Below, in pieces: positions 23,301 to 38,300 of a DNA stretch of 64,000 bases (within the stretch, counting starts at the first letter, position 1; every line of letters starts with the position of its first letter). The notes under the pieces were generated by a model. That model ran no database searches and was not told the DNA's origin. It saw only the letters and a list, made by a program, of their open reading frames with translations. Origin of the DNA: Triatoma infestans (Eukaryota; Arthropoda; Insecta; Hemiptera; Reduviidae); contig JAAEAF010014516.1 in the NCBI GenBank assembly GCA_011037195.1, positions 62,001 through 126,000 of the forward strand. The letters are read 5' to 3'. A program made the translations under genes and the position numbers.

Positions 23301-26300
23301 TTCGTCTGAGAATTAGACAGGCTCAAATAAGAGAGACTGATTATGAGTTGGACGTTCATGCTTTTTGAAAAAGTGAAAAGAAAGAGAAAAATTAATGACA
23401 AAGAGAAGTGTGAGAGAAAAGACGATGAAAGTATATTTGGAATGATCAGATCTTCCTCTAACTTTTTCAAATGATATTTAAAAAGTTTTATGCATCCTTG
23501 CATTTTATGTATTTACAGCTTTTCTATTGTCTGCTAGTAACTAACCACCCGAACTTCTATGTTGGATAGGCTAGGGTATCAAATCTGCATCTAGGATCTT
23601 GGTGCAATTACCGGCCGAACACTATCTTAAACTGGCATTCCCAAGTAAACACAATTAGTCACTCAGATTTCTATAATTTTACAGTCTACTGTTAAAGACA
23701 AAAGTAATGGAGCCACAAATAGATGTTAATAAGCCAGTGGATTAGGCCTTATAGTCATTGCATACCAGCTACTTTTGCACCCAAATATTGGAGATAAATA
23801 TCTTTAAACTATTAATTGTTTCAGCTATCGCATATAAACTGACTGAAAATGACACATCTAAATAAAATCTGTATTGTTTAAAATTATACTTCAGTAGGCT
23901 CTATAAATCCAGTTGCTGCTTTCCTCATCTCTAGCTTTCTTTTTTTTCACTATCATGAATGTTTGCTAATTGCAATATTTATTAATAAAATGAATTACCG
24001 CCCACTTTATATAAATCATAAAACTAAAATATAACATATGATTATTAAGATTGAAAATATAAAACTATGTCATGGTAATCAGTGTATAAGATGTCCATAT
24101 TAGTATTCTAATTGGTGTCGTTTGCTAAACAAATAGGTTTTGAAGGAGACAGATTTAATTTTAAAGAATTCCTGCATCCAATAGAAAGTTTACAAATCTT
24201 TTGCAGGCATTGATTAGTTTTATTACCAACCAAGAACATTATATGATTTTTGATATATAGTATTGTAGTGTGTTTTCCACTCAAGAAATTATTCGATCAT
24301 AGGACATTGATCAAATAATGTCTTTTCGGAAATAAAATTTGAAGATGGAATGAAGACGGCTATGAAAAACATTATAAGTCAGCGATTATTTTTTTTAATT
24401 AAGCTAATTTATAAATATTAAAATAGGATTTTTTGCATTATCATTTACTTAATTATTGAACATTATTATTTACTTAATTATTAAACAAATGTTTTTAGTT
24501 TAGAATGTCATGCAGCAAAAAATAGTAACTTGGATCATTCAAAGTACAGTAATTGTAAATTGAATCTAGTAATTGAAGATAATAGGGTGGTATCTTTTTA
24601 TAAAAATCTTCATTGCAGTTGCTTCTCTTCCCGATCTTTGGATTCATATATTTATTTGATTCTTTTATTGGTCGCAATAAAATGATATTGTGCAGGTTAG
24701 GAATTAATAAAGATTCAGTGTTTGTTTTCCTTACTGTAAAATATTTGATAATTTTCTATGAAGACCATATACTGAAGTTTTTGGTGTATTTTGAAGGGTG
24801 CACTCTATTATATATTTTTTCAGATATTCACCGAAAAAACCCAAGGTTCCCTAGAGGCTGCTGGATTTAATACTGAACCACACTATAGAAATTCCCTAAT
24901 GGTTGAAGGAATAGGAGGTTCTCCAAACATGATCGTCTCACCTACACCACTGAGGGAAGATAACGGTGGTGAAGGTAGATCGTCGCAAGAAAATTTTTCA
25001 GTATATCAACTGCCAAATCCTCCACCAGCACCACCGCATCTTCCTCCTGCCTCGCCTGCAACTAGCACTGAATATAGTTTTTCTACGCCCCTCATTCGAC
25101 ATGAAACAGGTTTTATATGTATATGTTTACATTATATAATAAATATTAAATGAACATTTTTATTATTACAGTAATAAATCTTTTTTGCTGAACTTTACCC
25201 TTTAAAACAAATAAATAAATAAATTTTAATTATGTTTATACATTAAAAGAAATATCCAATTAAAATATTCCAGGATATGTGGGTCTTGTAAATCAGGCAA
25301 TGACCTGCTATCTAAATAGTCTTCTCCAGGCTTTGTACATGACACCAGAGTTTAGAAATGCGTTATATAAGTGGAAGTTTGATGAATCTCATGGAAATTC
25401 TCCAGCTAAATGTATACCCTTTCAACTGCAAAAGTTATTTCTTAATCTTCAGGTAATTTCTTAAGCTAATTCAGAATTTTGTATATTTATATATATAAAA
25501 TTTGCTATCACATCATTCAAAACACGATATTTAGCCGAGTGGTTAGTTAAGTAGGACCACCAAGGATTTTATTTGATGAAATTATAATGTTTATTGTACA
25601 GTAAAGTAAGTGTGCTTTCCACCTCAATCATTCAGTTCATGATAGTTGGACTTTAAATGCCCTGAAAACATAGATATTTCTTTACATTTTCTAATATTAT
25701 TATATATATTCATTTAATTTGTTTTTTTTGTTATAAATAATTATTTATAAGTTCGGGTTATTTATAAGTCTTTGGAATAAATACAAACAAACAAACAAAA
25801 ATGGACTATTTCATTTAAACTGGCAGTACAGCCTAGTAGAAAAAATATCGCACTGGCTTTATTGGTTAGAGGCTTGAGGGTCAAGGTATGTTGGTGTATT
25901 ACGTTCGATTCCCAGCCTTGTTTTGGATTTCATATTTGTTGTAGCAAGTATGATAGGAAACAATTATGTAATTGAATTTGAAAATGTGAGATTTGGGAAA
26001 GAAGGAGATGAAAAATGTTCAGATGCCATCAAACTGAATTAATACAAACAGTGTGTTTGCTGTAAGTCACCTGGATAGATTTTGGATGCTCATGAGTCTA
26101 GAAACTATCAATTCGGTTGTCTCGCTTTTTGAAAGATAAATCTCTGGGAGGGAAGTGTCAAAGAGCCAAGAGCGGATGAATCTGAAAAGATATAAAGATT
26201 GATTTGTCTGATTGGATATGTATACAGCAATTCTCAAGGTGTTGGGTAAGGCTGAGATGGTTGGACAGGATTGGTGAGGGTCTTCTTCATTGTTGCTTCT

Positions 26301-29300
26301 TGAATGAACTTATAAGTATTGTGCTGATGAAAAATACTAAAATCTCTGAAGTAGCAGATAGGTTGTTTCAGATTCAGCTATTGGGCACAACCATTTGATA
26401 GAGCCAATAAGGCTGTAATCATCAGTTTGGCATAAAAGTCGCTATCGTGGATAAAGTATTAACTTAAACTATTACTTGGATATATAGCCGTTTGAAAAAT
26501 TTTAGTTACCCTTGTTAGATAAATCTAGTGTCAATTTTTGGTCTTCATAAGATTGAAATTTCCAGAAATAAAATTTTCTCTTTCAGTTACTGACTTAGGT
26601 TTCATTTTATTCATGTGTATGGAGTATTTATGCTGCAAATTTTTCCCACTATTTTTCATTTTTGGAGTGGTGGTGTTCCAAACAAGTAGATAGAGATCTA
26701 TATTCAGAAATAGTAAACATTCTGAAATCTCAGGTCAATGTAATAGTTTAAAATTTAAAGGCATAAAAAAAAAAATCATAGGAAAACCAATGGGCAGATA
26801 AAATTCCAGTTTTTTTTTATATACAATACTTCTGTCAGTTTTTAGAATGAAATAAAGCGTTTATAAATAGTACAAACAGTTGAAATTATTTTTCAACTTA
26901 TACATTTTTTGCCCTTCAATTCAAATGCATATATTCAATTCCAGACATCCAGCAAAACTGCAGTGGAAACTACAGAACTTACGCGAAGTTTTGGATGGGA
27001 ATCAGGTGAAGTTTGGCAACAGCATGACATACAAGAATTGTGTCGTGTAATGTTTGATGCGTTAGAATATGAATTCAAAGAAACAGAGCAGGCAGATTTA
27101 ATTAATAGGTTGTATCAGGGTATGTACATTACTTCTTATAAAAAGTGGTTCTTTTAAAGTAACTTTTTAAAATAATAAAAAAATATTTTTTATTTATTTC
27201 GTTTAGGCAAAATGATTGATTATGTAAAATGTTTGGAATGTGGAAGGGAAAAGTCAAGAGAAGATACATTTTTGGATATCCCATTACCCGTCAGACCTTT
27301 TGGTAGCTCAGTTGCTTATGGCAGCATTGTAAGTTATGTTCTGAAATTATATAGAATATACATGTGATGTATTTAAATTAAAGACGATATTTTCAGGAAG
27401 AAGCATTGAAAGCTTTTGTCCAACCTGAAATCCTTGATGGAAACAACCAATATTTCTGTGAATCATGTGATAAGAAGTGTAATGCGCATAAAGGGCTTAA
27501 ATTTTCTAAATTTCCATATTTACTTACATTACACCTGAAAAGATTTGATTTCGATTACAATTCCTTGCATCGCATCAAACTTAATGACAAGTGAGATAAT
27601 AATTTTGTGTAATGCTAGTAATATTTTAAGTATAGTTTTTTTTACAACATAAAATGTGGGATATTTTGCAGAGTGATTTTCCCAAAAATTTTGGATTTAA
27701 ATAATTTTATAAATTTGGATAATAACTCTTCAGAAGAGAGTGCTGAAGTAGTCGAAACATCTATGAAATGTGATGATTCTTCCACTGCCGATTCTGCCCT
27801 TGAAGAAGAAACTAATCATGTACCTGAGTCTCATATTAATGAAGTTGATCAGGTATTTGAATAAAGTAATTATTTACATAAATTGGAATAAAATAAAGAA
27901 CATTTTATTAATGTTCTTTAAACATGCGTAGTATGGACACTTGCGCTTTATTGCTTTTATTAATTCCACCACCACCACCCCCCAGCCCCACCACCACCAC
28001 CATTCATTTAATTTATGTTTTTAGGAAGATGATGAAGGAATAGATTTGAGTAGTAGTAGCGGTAACCATCAAGAAAATGAGAGGAGTAGACAGCAAGCCA
28101 TACCCAATGGACCTTTCGTTTATGAGTTGTATTCAATTATGATACATTCAGGAAGTGCAAGTGGAGGTCATTATTACGCTTATATCAAAGATTTCGCCAA
28201 AGATGAATGGTACTGTTTCAATGATCAGTCTGTTACAACAGTAAGTGCAGTCGTTCAAATTATCTGTATTCTTATAGAATTTAAGTTGTATTAATTTTAA
28301 TTAATAATCTTTAGATTACTCAAGAAGATATTGAAAAAACTTTTGGGGGAGGGCCACCAAGAGCTTACTACAGTGGTGCATATAGTTCTAGTACTAATGC
28401 ATATATGCTCATGTACAGGCAGATTGATAAAGAATTGAATTGCCTTGCAATGAAGGAAGATGAATTTCCATCACATATAAAGGTTCCTTGAGTCATTAAA
28501 ATTTTGTTTTAATAATATTATGATTCCCTGTATTTTATGTGAGATAAATTCTGTTATTTCAGAAAGTTCTAGAAGAAATTAAAGAATCAGAAGAACATGA
28601 AAGAGCTAGTAGGGCTCGCCGAGATGAAATGGTTCGGCTAACCATACATACTATACATCCAGTAACTGGGGCGCGACTAAATCATAAAATTTTCTTCCAC
28701 AATGATAACAGTTTAGCAGAAGTCTTGGACCAAGCCTATATTGTAATGATATTAATACATATGTAATGCGAAATTACCATTTCAGACCTTTATTAATAGG
28801 AAAACTTCAGCCAGGGAATATATTTATTATTAACTATTGACCTAATTTCATTATTTATATTTCATAATTTTACTAAACGAATAATGAGTGATAATTGAAT
28901 AGCATCAGGTATAAAAAATTATCAATAGAATAATAGTAACTAAATAACCAGCTGGGCTCCCCTATATTTTTTCTTCCTAGGAGCCCCTACAGCTCGCTGT
29001 CCGGTGATGGACAGTGTTGTCTGTAACGAGAGAACACTGTTCGGAGGCCGGCAGTGCACTGAGAAGGCTCCTGGCGCTAATGACCATAGATATTGACGCG
29101 CCTTAAATTAAAAAAATAACTAAATGATTATCCGGTTACAGATTTTGTTTAAAACGTCCCGTTTTGTACCTTTAGAAAACGTTCTTTATAACTACTAAAC
29201 TTCCTTTGTTTTATTACGTTTCCTGGCTTTATTTTATGATAATATATTTTTTACAAGAGGTAATTATTTGTCACAAAATTTTCCCTTAATAATGATCTGT

Positions 29301-32300
29301 AATGATCGGACTCTCCTAGTTAATGACTATTATTTCATTTTGCTAATTTATTATTTCTTTTAGACTTTTAAATTTGAAGGTGTTATACCTAAAGAACAAT
29401 GTCGTTTGGTATCATATGTAAGTGCTAATGATCATATGGAGGTCAGCTTTGAAGCAAGGGAATACGAGAGTATTAGGGAAATTATGGCTTCTCTTATTCA
29501 TCCGTCAAATGAATTTTTTTTAGAAACTAGGGAAAAAAATAAAATTTTCTTGCCATACAGCATAGGCGGTAAGTGAAATTCGATTTTACTTTATGAATCA
29601 TGCCTATTTTATAAATTCATGTCACCCATGCTGATGTTGAAGTTATTACAAGAATTTTGATTTTTAATTGTATGGTTTCCTGTAGACATGTGTCTGATAG
29701 TTTACCAAATAGATGTTGATAATGAAGAAGTAATCAGTGTACATCAAGTCCGAACTAGCCCTTGCGATACACTTCTGGAATTGAAAAAAGTTCTTAGCAG
29801 AGCTTTACCCCTTCCTTCACCAGAAATACATGTTGTGCTCTGCAGCATACCGATCAGTTATTTAAGCAATGAAGCTTTACCACTTAACAAACTGATTTCA
29901 CATACATGCAATAGGGTAAGATAATCTAATTTTCTATAATAAGTACATTTATCTAATTTCAGTTGTTAAAACAAATTGGTTGAAATAACAAACAATTATG
30001 GCATTTTATTTTATTTAATTATTTTTACATAGATATTTATATGCCCTGTCGGTCCGGAAGGCGATTTATCAAATAATTTCGAGAATGCTCCTCTATATAA
30101 GTGTGTAAAATTACTTCAGCATGTTATCGTGCTTCATTTCCTAATTCCAGACAATCTTGAAGGTAATTATTTAAATTGTTTCTTATAGTTAGCTAACCCG
30201 ATTTCTAATTTATTCTCTTTTGGATATAAAAAAATTGCCTTCCTTTGTAGAGATCTGCGAAATGATGGCAATATAAAGTAATATTTTGTTTTAGATACTC
30301 TGGAAAGGTTGTTAATACCACCACTTGAAGACAAATGTTTAATAGAGAATAGCAAACATACTGAAGCTCTCTCTGCAGGTATTTTTGTATAGATTATTAC
30401 CAAAAATAAAAAAAGATTATAGATTATTTGCAAAAATAAAAAAAGTAAATCTAACTGAAAGTTTGTATAAGTATAGATATGAACGTGACATTTACTAACG
30501 GTATTAACGTTGGTACAGAAGAAGAAATAGTATTCGGAAATGCAGCTACTTCAGATCAGTCTGCTAGTGAAGATAGCAGCCTCACAGACAGTGAAAGGTA
30601 TGACAAACATTCTTCATTTATATATATGTACATATATATATTTTTATTTTACAATAACCGGTAGATCTGATAACTTTTAGGACTATAATAGGTGATGAAC
30701 AAAACGATTGTCTTCCAGAAACCAGTGATTCAGATCAGTTATCATCACCAGAGGCTCAGACATCTACCAAAGTAAGTTATTTTGTGCTACTTAGATTTGG
30801 TAACAAATTGAATCTGTCAAGTTAGGAGGTAAAGTTTAAATGTATTAATTTTTTTCCTCTAATAGAATTGTGATATCAATGGAGAATTAGAAGAGAATTG
30901 GGATATAGAATGCGAACCTCCGAAGAACTATTATTTTAGGGCAACCCCTTACGTCATTGACCAAACACAAAAAGGTAATACTAATTAGTTCATGTAAAGT
31001 TACTTTTTAGCCTTGTAACCGAGTTTGATATTACAGAACTGATGATAGTTTGATCTAAAATAAGTCTCATTTTAAAATAATAATCCTATCGTAATGCCTA
31101 TTTTTCAGGCGGGCTTAACATACAACTACCAAATTAGGAGTCGTAGACGGGGGCGGAAGCACATACTCTACCATTTCTTAAGCTAATATAAATTTAGCAG
31201 TTATATGCGGGACTCGAAATAAGGCCACCTCCCATCTATCAGTCCATGCAAATAACAACTATACTAAACCCGCCGCTTAAATAAACCTATATTCATACTG
31301 TCATAATCTCATATAGAAGGTTAATAGATAATGCCAAATACTCTTCATAACATTTGCAACCGTCTATAGGGTAATAACGTTTCTGCTTCAGTTCACTGCA
31401 GTTTTAAAAAGCAGATGTAACGTATGAGGCCTCTAGAGTTTAGTTTTGTAGGTTTTGCTCTAGAGTAAGAGAATCGACATTGTCAAGTGTTTGCTAAGCT
31501 GCGTTTCTAATTCAAGAAATATGAAAAACTAACTCCCATAACTCGGAAGAAGTCTTTTTCTAAAGAATACTACTAAACTTAATTAAACCTGGACACAAAA
31601 GCTTGAAGGGCCTGAGCCTGCAAAATGGCAATTCCATTAGGGAGTGTATGATTAGCGTACCGCAAACTCCGCAGTGGATCTGGCATTGGCGCCACGTCCA
31701 TAATTAATGTTATCCCCGATTCTACTCCCAAAGCAGGGTATTCATGTCGCATCTTCGGATACAACGGGAATGATAACTGACGGCTCCAGCTAGAGACCAA
31801 AACGGTGACCGCCGGCTATAAGCAACTTCCAAAGTCTTAAGCCTGATTAAGTAGCAAGGTATGTGTGAAGGGCCCGGCCAATATCTCATATAGATAGTCT
31901 ATGGGGAACTTCTGTCCTAAACCTGATTAAGTAGTAAGATTTGTCATGATGGGCCAGCTAAATCATCCCACTGGTTTATTTCTATAATAATAAAAAAAAT
32001 TCCCCGCTGTGGTTGGTTTTATTTAAAGCTTCATTTTCTTAGTTCAAAAAATTGGTTTGGAAAACACTACACAACTTTCTCTTCCTAGCGATAAGCCTAC
32101 GTTGCAGATTGTCAAAACTTCCCCAAAATCGATTTTCCTCGAAAAATGTATGAAATTAAAGTGTAAATTTCCAAGGTCAAAAGAAATAGAGCCGTTTCAA
32201 GAAACAATGAGAAAATCATTTGATAAGGTCGCCCCCCCTGCTTAGTAGGTTTTCTCCAAACTTGGAATTTTAGCAAAGCAGTTCATTGCGTAAATGTTAT

Positions 32301-35300
32301 AGTACTTCTGGAAATTTTACTTGTGTATTTCCCTGCATTTCCTGAAATAAATGTTCCTATAAAAACGTTTCAAATAAAAATGAAAGCCCTTTACGTGAAG
32401 TTAAGTTGAGAATTTGAAAAAAGTCAACCATTTTTGAGAAAATCGCGAAAAATAGGGAAAAAAATTCAATAAAATTTTGTTGGAACTGTAAGCAATTTTT
32501 CATTTGCCAGATACTTTGTTCACACACGGTAAAAATAATGAAGCCTATACAGTGTAACTTCCTCAGCGCCAAGAGCTACCAAAAATTCTTTGTTCATCTG
32601 TATTCTGTAGGTTAATTTCATATCCTTCGACTCTCTGCCTAATAAGGAATGTCATCAATATATAGTGGCTTATCGCTTAAGAATCATTACTTTGCTTTAT
32701 CTCCATTCCCTTCCACCTTCATTAAATGATAAAAATCCCCAATTTTTATTTTCCAAATTTCGTCCTGCCAGATGATAGAGTCAGTGAAGTGGTCTAATGA
32801 AATCAATTAAATTAAGTTTATATAAGACTGTCTTACGGTTAGTTTCCTTATAAGGAAAAAAATTCGGGTTTCTTACAAAGAAAACTAAATGTGGATTTTT
32901 TTAAAAAGGAGGTTTGTCCAATTCAGTTAAATAGTGAAGATTGAATGAAAATTACTGTGTTTCTTTGTAATTAAACTTTTAAATTCATTATTTTTTTTGT
33001 TTATTAATGTAATATTGCCACTTTGTTTTAGCAATTAGGGTTGTGGTGGATAAGCACATAGACGTTGCTACATTAAAGTCAAAATTAGAAAGATATGTAG
33101 GCGTGGCAGGAAAATATATGAGGTTAACTAGAGGTACAGCAGCAGTGGCAGAGCAGGGTGCGGTGTCTAGTATGATAGCGGCACCAGTACGTGGAGAATT
33201 GTCACCCTCATTAATTGGTCTAAAGGATGACGACAGAGTCAGCATCAGTTTCCATCGTGTCCTAGAAGAAGGCGAACATTTGGCCAAGTTATATCACTTC
33301 AATCCAAATTTAACTAATGTAAAGTGATTTCTTTTTTTAAATTTCGAAATTCTTTATGAAACTAAATTAAAAATGTGTATACTTCAAGAATGGATTATTT
33401 TTCTTGTTTAGATTAGAGATCACGGTTGGGATACAAATTAAGGCGATTTATTGGTCTTAAGCCAATATATTGTCTTGTTTAAAGTAGAATTTGGAATTTA
33501 AATGCAGTTAATAGACAGCTCTTCTGCTCATCCTTAGTAATAAATTGGAAATTATGAAGTGGAGTTTGAATTTACAGCTACTTGCTGCATATAAACATAC
33601 TGTTCTACCATATCCACTTTATATTTTATATGCACTACCTGTCATTAAACTTTGGGAAATACTTTTCTAAAATTCCTTAGCGTAATGATTGTGTTAAAGC
33701 AGATTGGTTGAGTATAATGAAAGAATAGGGAAAAAATTCAATCTCAAACAAAATTCTATATTTTGAAATAACTAGCTTTGTTTGGATGATCTTATATTAT
33801 TTTATCATATCCTATGAAGTTTCTTATGATTGGTTTCTGTTAAATGTAAAGAAAAAAAATCATGATTTTTAAAAATGACAGGGCAGCTATGTGAGTTAAA
33901 CGTTTTTCCAGATAAAAATGACTATATTTTGGTGCAGTTCCCAGTTTATGTAATGGAACACTTTGTTAAAATGATCCAAGTTTTAACAAAGAAAAATTTT
34001 TATTGTCATATTCAAGCAGTGTTTATGAACGAATTATTGACAATTCTATAATTTATCTAAAATTTACTTGTATATTTCAGCAAATGTCATACTTATGTGA
34101 TTGGATACTGTATAGGGGTAAAACTATAGGAGAAATGAAAAAGGCCATGTTAAAAGAACTGGAGAAGAGACATAATTTAAAAATACCATTAGATAGGTTT
34201 GTATATTATAATTTTTTTTTATTTATAACTTTTATATTTTATTAGATGAAGAAAACCGTGGTAATAAAATCCCATCTTACGGAGATTTTTACTTTCTCTT
34301 AAGAGTGATAGGAATTATGCTATTTCACCGGAAGAACATGTTTTGGGAACTCCTTAGTAAGTAAATTATTAGTTGTGGATATACTTATAGTATACATACA
34401 TATAGATGACCACAAAATGAAGCAGAATCACGGAAAATGTCTCTGATGATAAATAAATTATGTTTGATTGAGTAGTTGTACGTTTGCAAGATTGATTAGC
34501 ATATCTCAAAACAGAAAATTACAGGAAAGTCAAATTCTCTATTCCATGGAGGAGTCGGTTCGCAAGTTTCGAAAGTCAAAATCGATAGACAATGTCCTTT
34601 CCAGATTTTCGATTTCCCGAAAAGGATATAAACCATGTCCTTGAAATTTATCATAATCATACTATGTTAGATATAACATTATTATTTTAAATTTTTTTCT
34701 GGAGAAAATGATTTAGAGAAGCTCTGGAAAAGTTATGAAGAAACGTTAGGCTTCAACTGAGGAGACATCTGAGATTTACGGTTTTCCCAATTACAGTATT
34801 AAGTACAATCCAATCTGTCGTGAACATTCCAAATTTTAAGAAAAACTTTCAATTGAGTGAAGTGAAAAAATCTCGGAGCGAATCACTTAGATTTTTTCTT
34901 TGAATTTAAATATAAATTAGAACATTGTACACTATTTAGAAATTATCTAATCACGCTGAATTTGATTTAGCAATTAAGTCTTTTTATTATGTTTTCTTTT
35001 ATAATCAGGCTACGCCTAAGGTTGAAAAGTTGGAAAACTCCTGGAAGAGTTCTCTTAGATAATGAAGAATGGACCGATGATGGCAGTTCAAGTCCCACGG
35101 AACTATGTGTGGAAGCTCTTGATGGACCAGAAGAAGTTACAGCCCATACATTCCTTGTAGTTTTTACAAGGAAATGGTCTCCGTCCACTTTAACCGTCGG
35201 TCCTTATGTTGAAGTTGCCTTGCGTTCGCCATCTGTTGCAGACTTTACAAACAAAGTAAACTTTTTATTTTTTCCATCATTACTGTTTTTTGTGTTATTA

Positions 35301-38300
35301 AATATAAACCAAATTTACAAATAATTAGTTATATAAAAGATGATGCTTTCTAGTAAAAGATAAAAATGAAGTATAAAAGTCATGGTTTGTGAGATTGTCT
35401 GCGGAAGTGGCAAAAAGGGAGAAGACTTCCTCTGCCATTAACCACATTGTATAGATAGTATTCCATCTCTGTTAACGGGTTATGATGATTTATATGTATT
35501 ATAAGTATAATTAATAATTAATATAATAATGAATTATAAGTATTATAGGATTTATATGTATGTTATAAGTATTATTCTTTAATTAATATTAATACCATAT
35601 GTTGTTCCAGTTGTCAGAAATTAGTAAGATCCCAGCCGAACACATTAAATTTGCTTTTGGTAATTCAATGTTCCCATGTGAGATGCCTTTGCTTAGTATA
35701 AATGATTTGGATTGGGAAGATAGTGCTGATGGCCACAGACGCCTGAATATAAGTGTAAAAGATGGCAACGTTGTTTTCTATAAGTAAGTATTCAATAAAC
35801 GTTCATCTCTGTGTTCTATGTTTGAGTGCAAATTTATTATTAACCTGTTCTCTCTTAGAACATAGTCAATAATTATAAACTTAGAGCTGCATTTTCATAA
35901 ACATATTGTTTTTTGCAATTTAACAGATTTTTAAATGTAAGGGAAGAATGAGACAAGAGGAAGTATAGTGTGAGATTTTGTCGGAAAACTGACCATTAGG
36001 CTTGTCTACGTTTCTTTGAAGGAATTGTAATGTGTGTTTTTAACTTAATTAGGCTGCAAGTTAAAAGTAATATTGTACAAAAATGGAGGAAGACTCTGTT
36101 TCGATAATAAATATGTTAATTTTTTTTTACTAATTCACGCAAGATTAATATGTATGGAAGTATTAGAAGGGCTGATTTGTTCTTTGTTAGCATTTTCCTT
36201 TCTTTCTTTTGTGATGTAATGACTACCATTAACCTACAGAGGTTTTAATTAGGTTAAATAGATAATGAATGTTTTTCTAACTATTTTCTTAATTAGATCA
36301 TCTGAATGTAATATTCAGAAATAGCTTAAGTTATAAAATATTTGGAGAGTGATAGGGAACAGGTGATGATAGCGAAGGCTAACAGAATACTTATCGGTAC
36401 GATATGCATGGCTACGATCACAGAATTATTCAAGGACAAAGTTCAGTGGTAGCTAGCGCACTGCACTAGTATCATGGAGGTTCGAGTTCAGCGTGCTAAC
36501 CGACCGTATTAATTCCTTATATGCCTTATATACCGACAGTATTAATTCCTTTTATAATAGGATGAAATTAATTTGCCGTTTTTACCAAAGTTTTAGACCT
36601 TTTTCGATGGAAAGATTGCAGGGCAATGTAGAAATTTGCTTCTTTAAAAATATTTTTGTTTTTTACATTGGTTTTCAAATCGTCAGGCCTTAAAATTATA
36701 ATAAGATACGGTAATGGCCAGATTCTTTCTTATGTTCGGGTGGCTTTCTTCAGGAGCTCTGCAAAATTTATTGGAGAAAAGTTACATTATAGAACAGTCT
36801 AGTTGTAATGAAAATGCATAGATTTGTAACAAATTAAAGAAAAATTTAAAGGAATATTAACAGAACAGATTTAAAAAGGATATTAAAAACAAGAAATTAT
36901 AACACAAAAGTGACAGTTAATTAAATGAAATGATATTAACAATAAGAGAAAAAAAATAAAAAAGATAAAGATACTTTTAGGGTAGGAGAGGAGTGGACAT
37001 TGTGAACGTTGAAATTAAAATGAAAGAGAATATTTTAAAAAAATGTTAAAAGGTGGGAGGGATAAGAAAAAATGTTTACAGTTTGTGCTGCCTAAATGTT
37101 TAGAGAGTGCTGTTAATTTTTTTTTGTTAATAATGTCTAGTTCATGTTGTCTTGAGTCTTTTCTTTAAAACCTGGATTCACCTATGTAGCAAAGCGTTGC
37201 AGTTGGGTGCAATACATGGAAGTTTATATACTGAATGTGTTTTGTTAGGTTTTACTATAGGGTCTTTATTTATTTAGTTTGTTGGTGGGGGAGAAGCCTG
37301 TTCAAGGTTAGGGATATGTTTTTGAGGATGTTATTGATTCTATTGGAAATGGGACTAATGAAGGTGAAAGAGTGGTAAATGGGAGGCTCAATATTCGTGT
37401 TCTGGCCATTGTCGTATAAACATATTATTTATTTTTTATTGTAATGTCATAGAAGTGGACATGCAAATTTTTTTTCTATAGAAACAAATCCCACTGTAAT
37501 ACTTTTATGCAATAAAAAAAAAAAGAATCAAAATATAGTTCTGCTCGGTGTTGGAGAATAACTGAAGAAACATTGTTTTAAATTTTGGATGCCTTTAGAA
37601 GATGATAGAGAAAGAGTCGCAATTTAGAGAATGCAGAGGGTAAACGCTAGTTTCAGAGATTTTTTCCCGTTATATTTTGCTTCTTTTTGTGATCATCGAC
37701 CGGTTTCGGGCGTTCGACCATCATCAGGATGTTTTGTTATCGCACTGTTTTAACAGTGGTGATATGCGAACGCCCAAAACCGGTCGCAGGTGAAAAAGAA
37801 GCAGGCTATCACGGAAAATATCTCTGATGCTTTCCAGCTCTGCGGACCCAACCACAACAAATAAGGCTAGTTTATTTGGTTTGTCTCTAAGCTATGCTTT
37901 TGGGTAACTGTTTCAAAGCCTTAAATTTTAAGTCTTAAGTTCTAATACGTGCCTCTGCCTTCTCAAAGCTACTTTTCGCGTTTAGTGCGAGCTGTCCGGT
38001 TCGATTACCGAGGGAATACCAATATATTTGCTTCTGCGTTGTTGAAATTGTGAATGCATCTGTGCCAAATTTGAAATCGTTATCAACTCGTAAAGTTTAT
38101 GAATGGAATAAAGGCGGTTGTGCCTTTATAAAGGGCCGCATCGGCCCTAAATAGTGTAGTGTGCTGTGCTCAGCATAATTCTGTTGGAAGGACCTTGATT
38201 TTGATTTATTATTTTTTTAGTATTTAGTCTAAGAATTCAGCAAAAAACACATTTAATTATTATAACTTATAAAAACTAATTATTAATTACTATAACTATA

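Larger units (their letters stand above)
14350..24823 (+). other. USP47 intron 1, transposon-rich
   Basis: At 10.5 kb this is the largest intron. From 17066 on it holds at least six repeat insertions: an inverted-repeat element, the duplicated LINE/inverted-repeat composite, a SINE and three hammerhead-family elements. The part 14350-17065 shows no coding sequence and no element that I can name. Confidence 0.8.

Noticed and set aside
27962..28008. Coding proline/histidine repeat in USP47
   Set aside because: The CCA repeat is upstream of a good acceptor and outside the open exon; stops occur nearby in the relevant frame.
31579..31800. Minus-strand open frame of 73 codons in USP47 intron 17
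   Set aside because: The region is GC-richer than its surroundings, but the peptide has no recognisable domain and the neighbourhood is repeat-derived.
32057..32245. Open frame of 62 codons in USP47 intron 17
   Set aside because: It lacks splice sites in a suitable phase, interrupts the join between exons 17 and 18 that matches USP47, and has no similarity to the family.
33000..33287. Minus-strand open frame of 99 codons
   Set aside because: It is the antisense shadow of USP47 exon 18.
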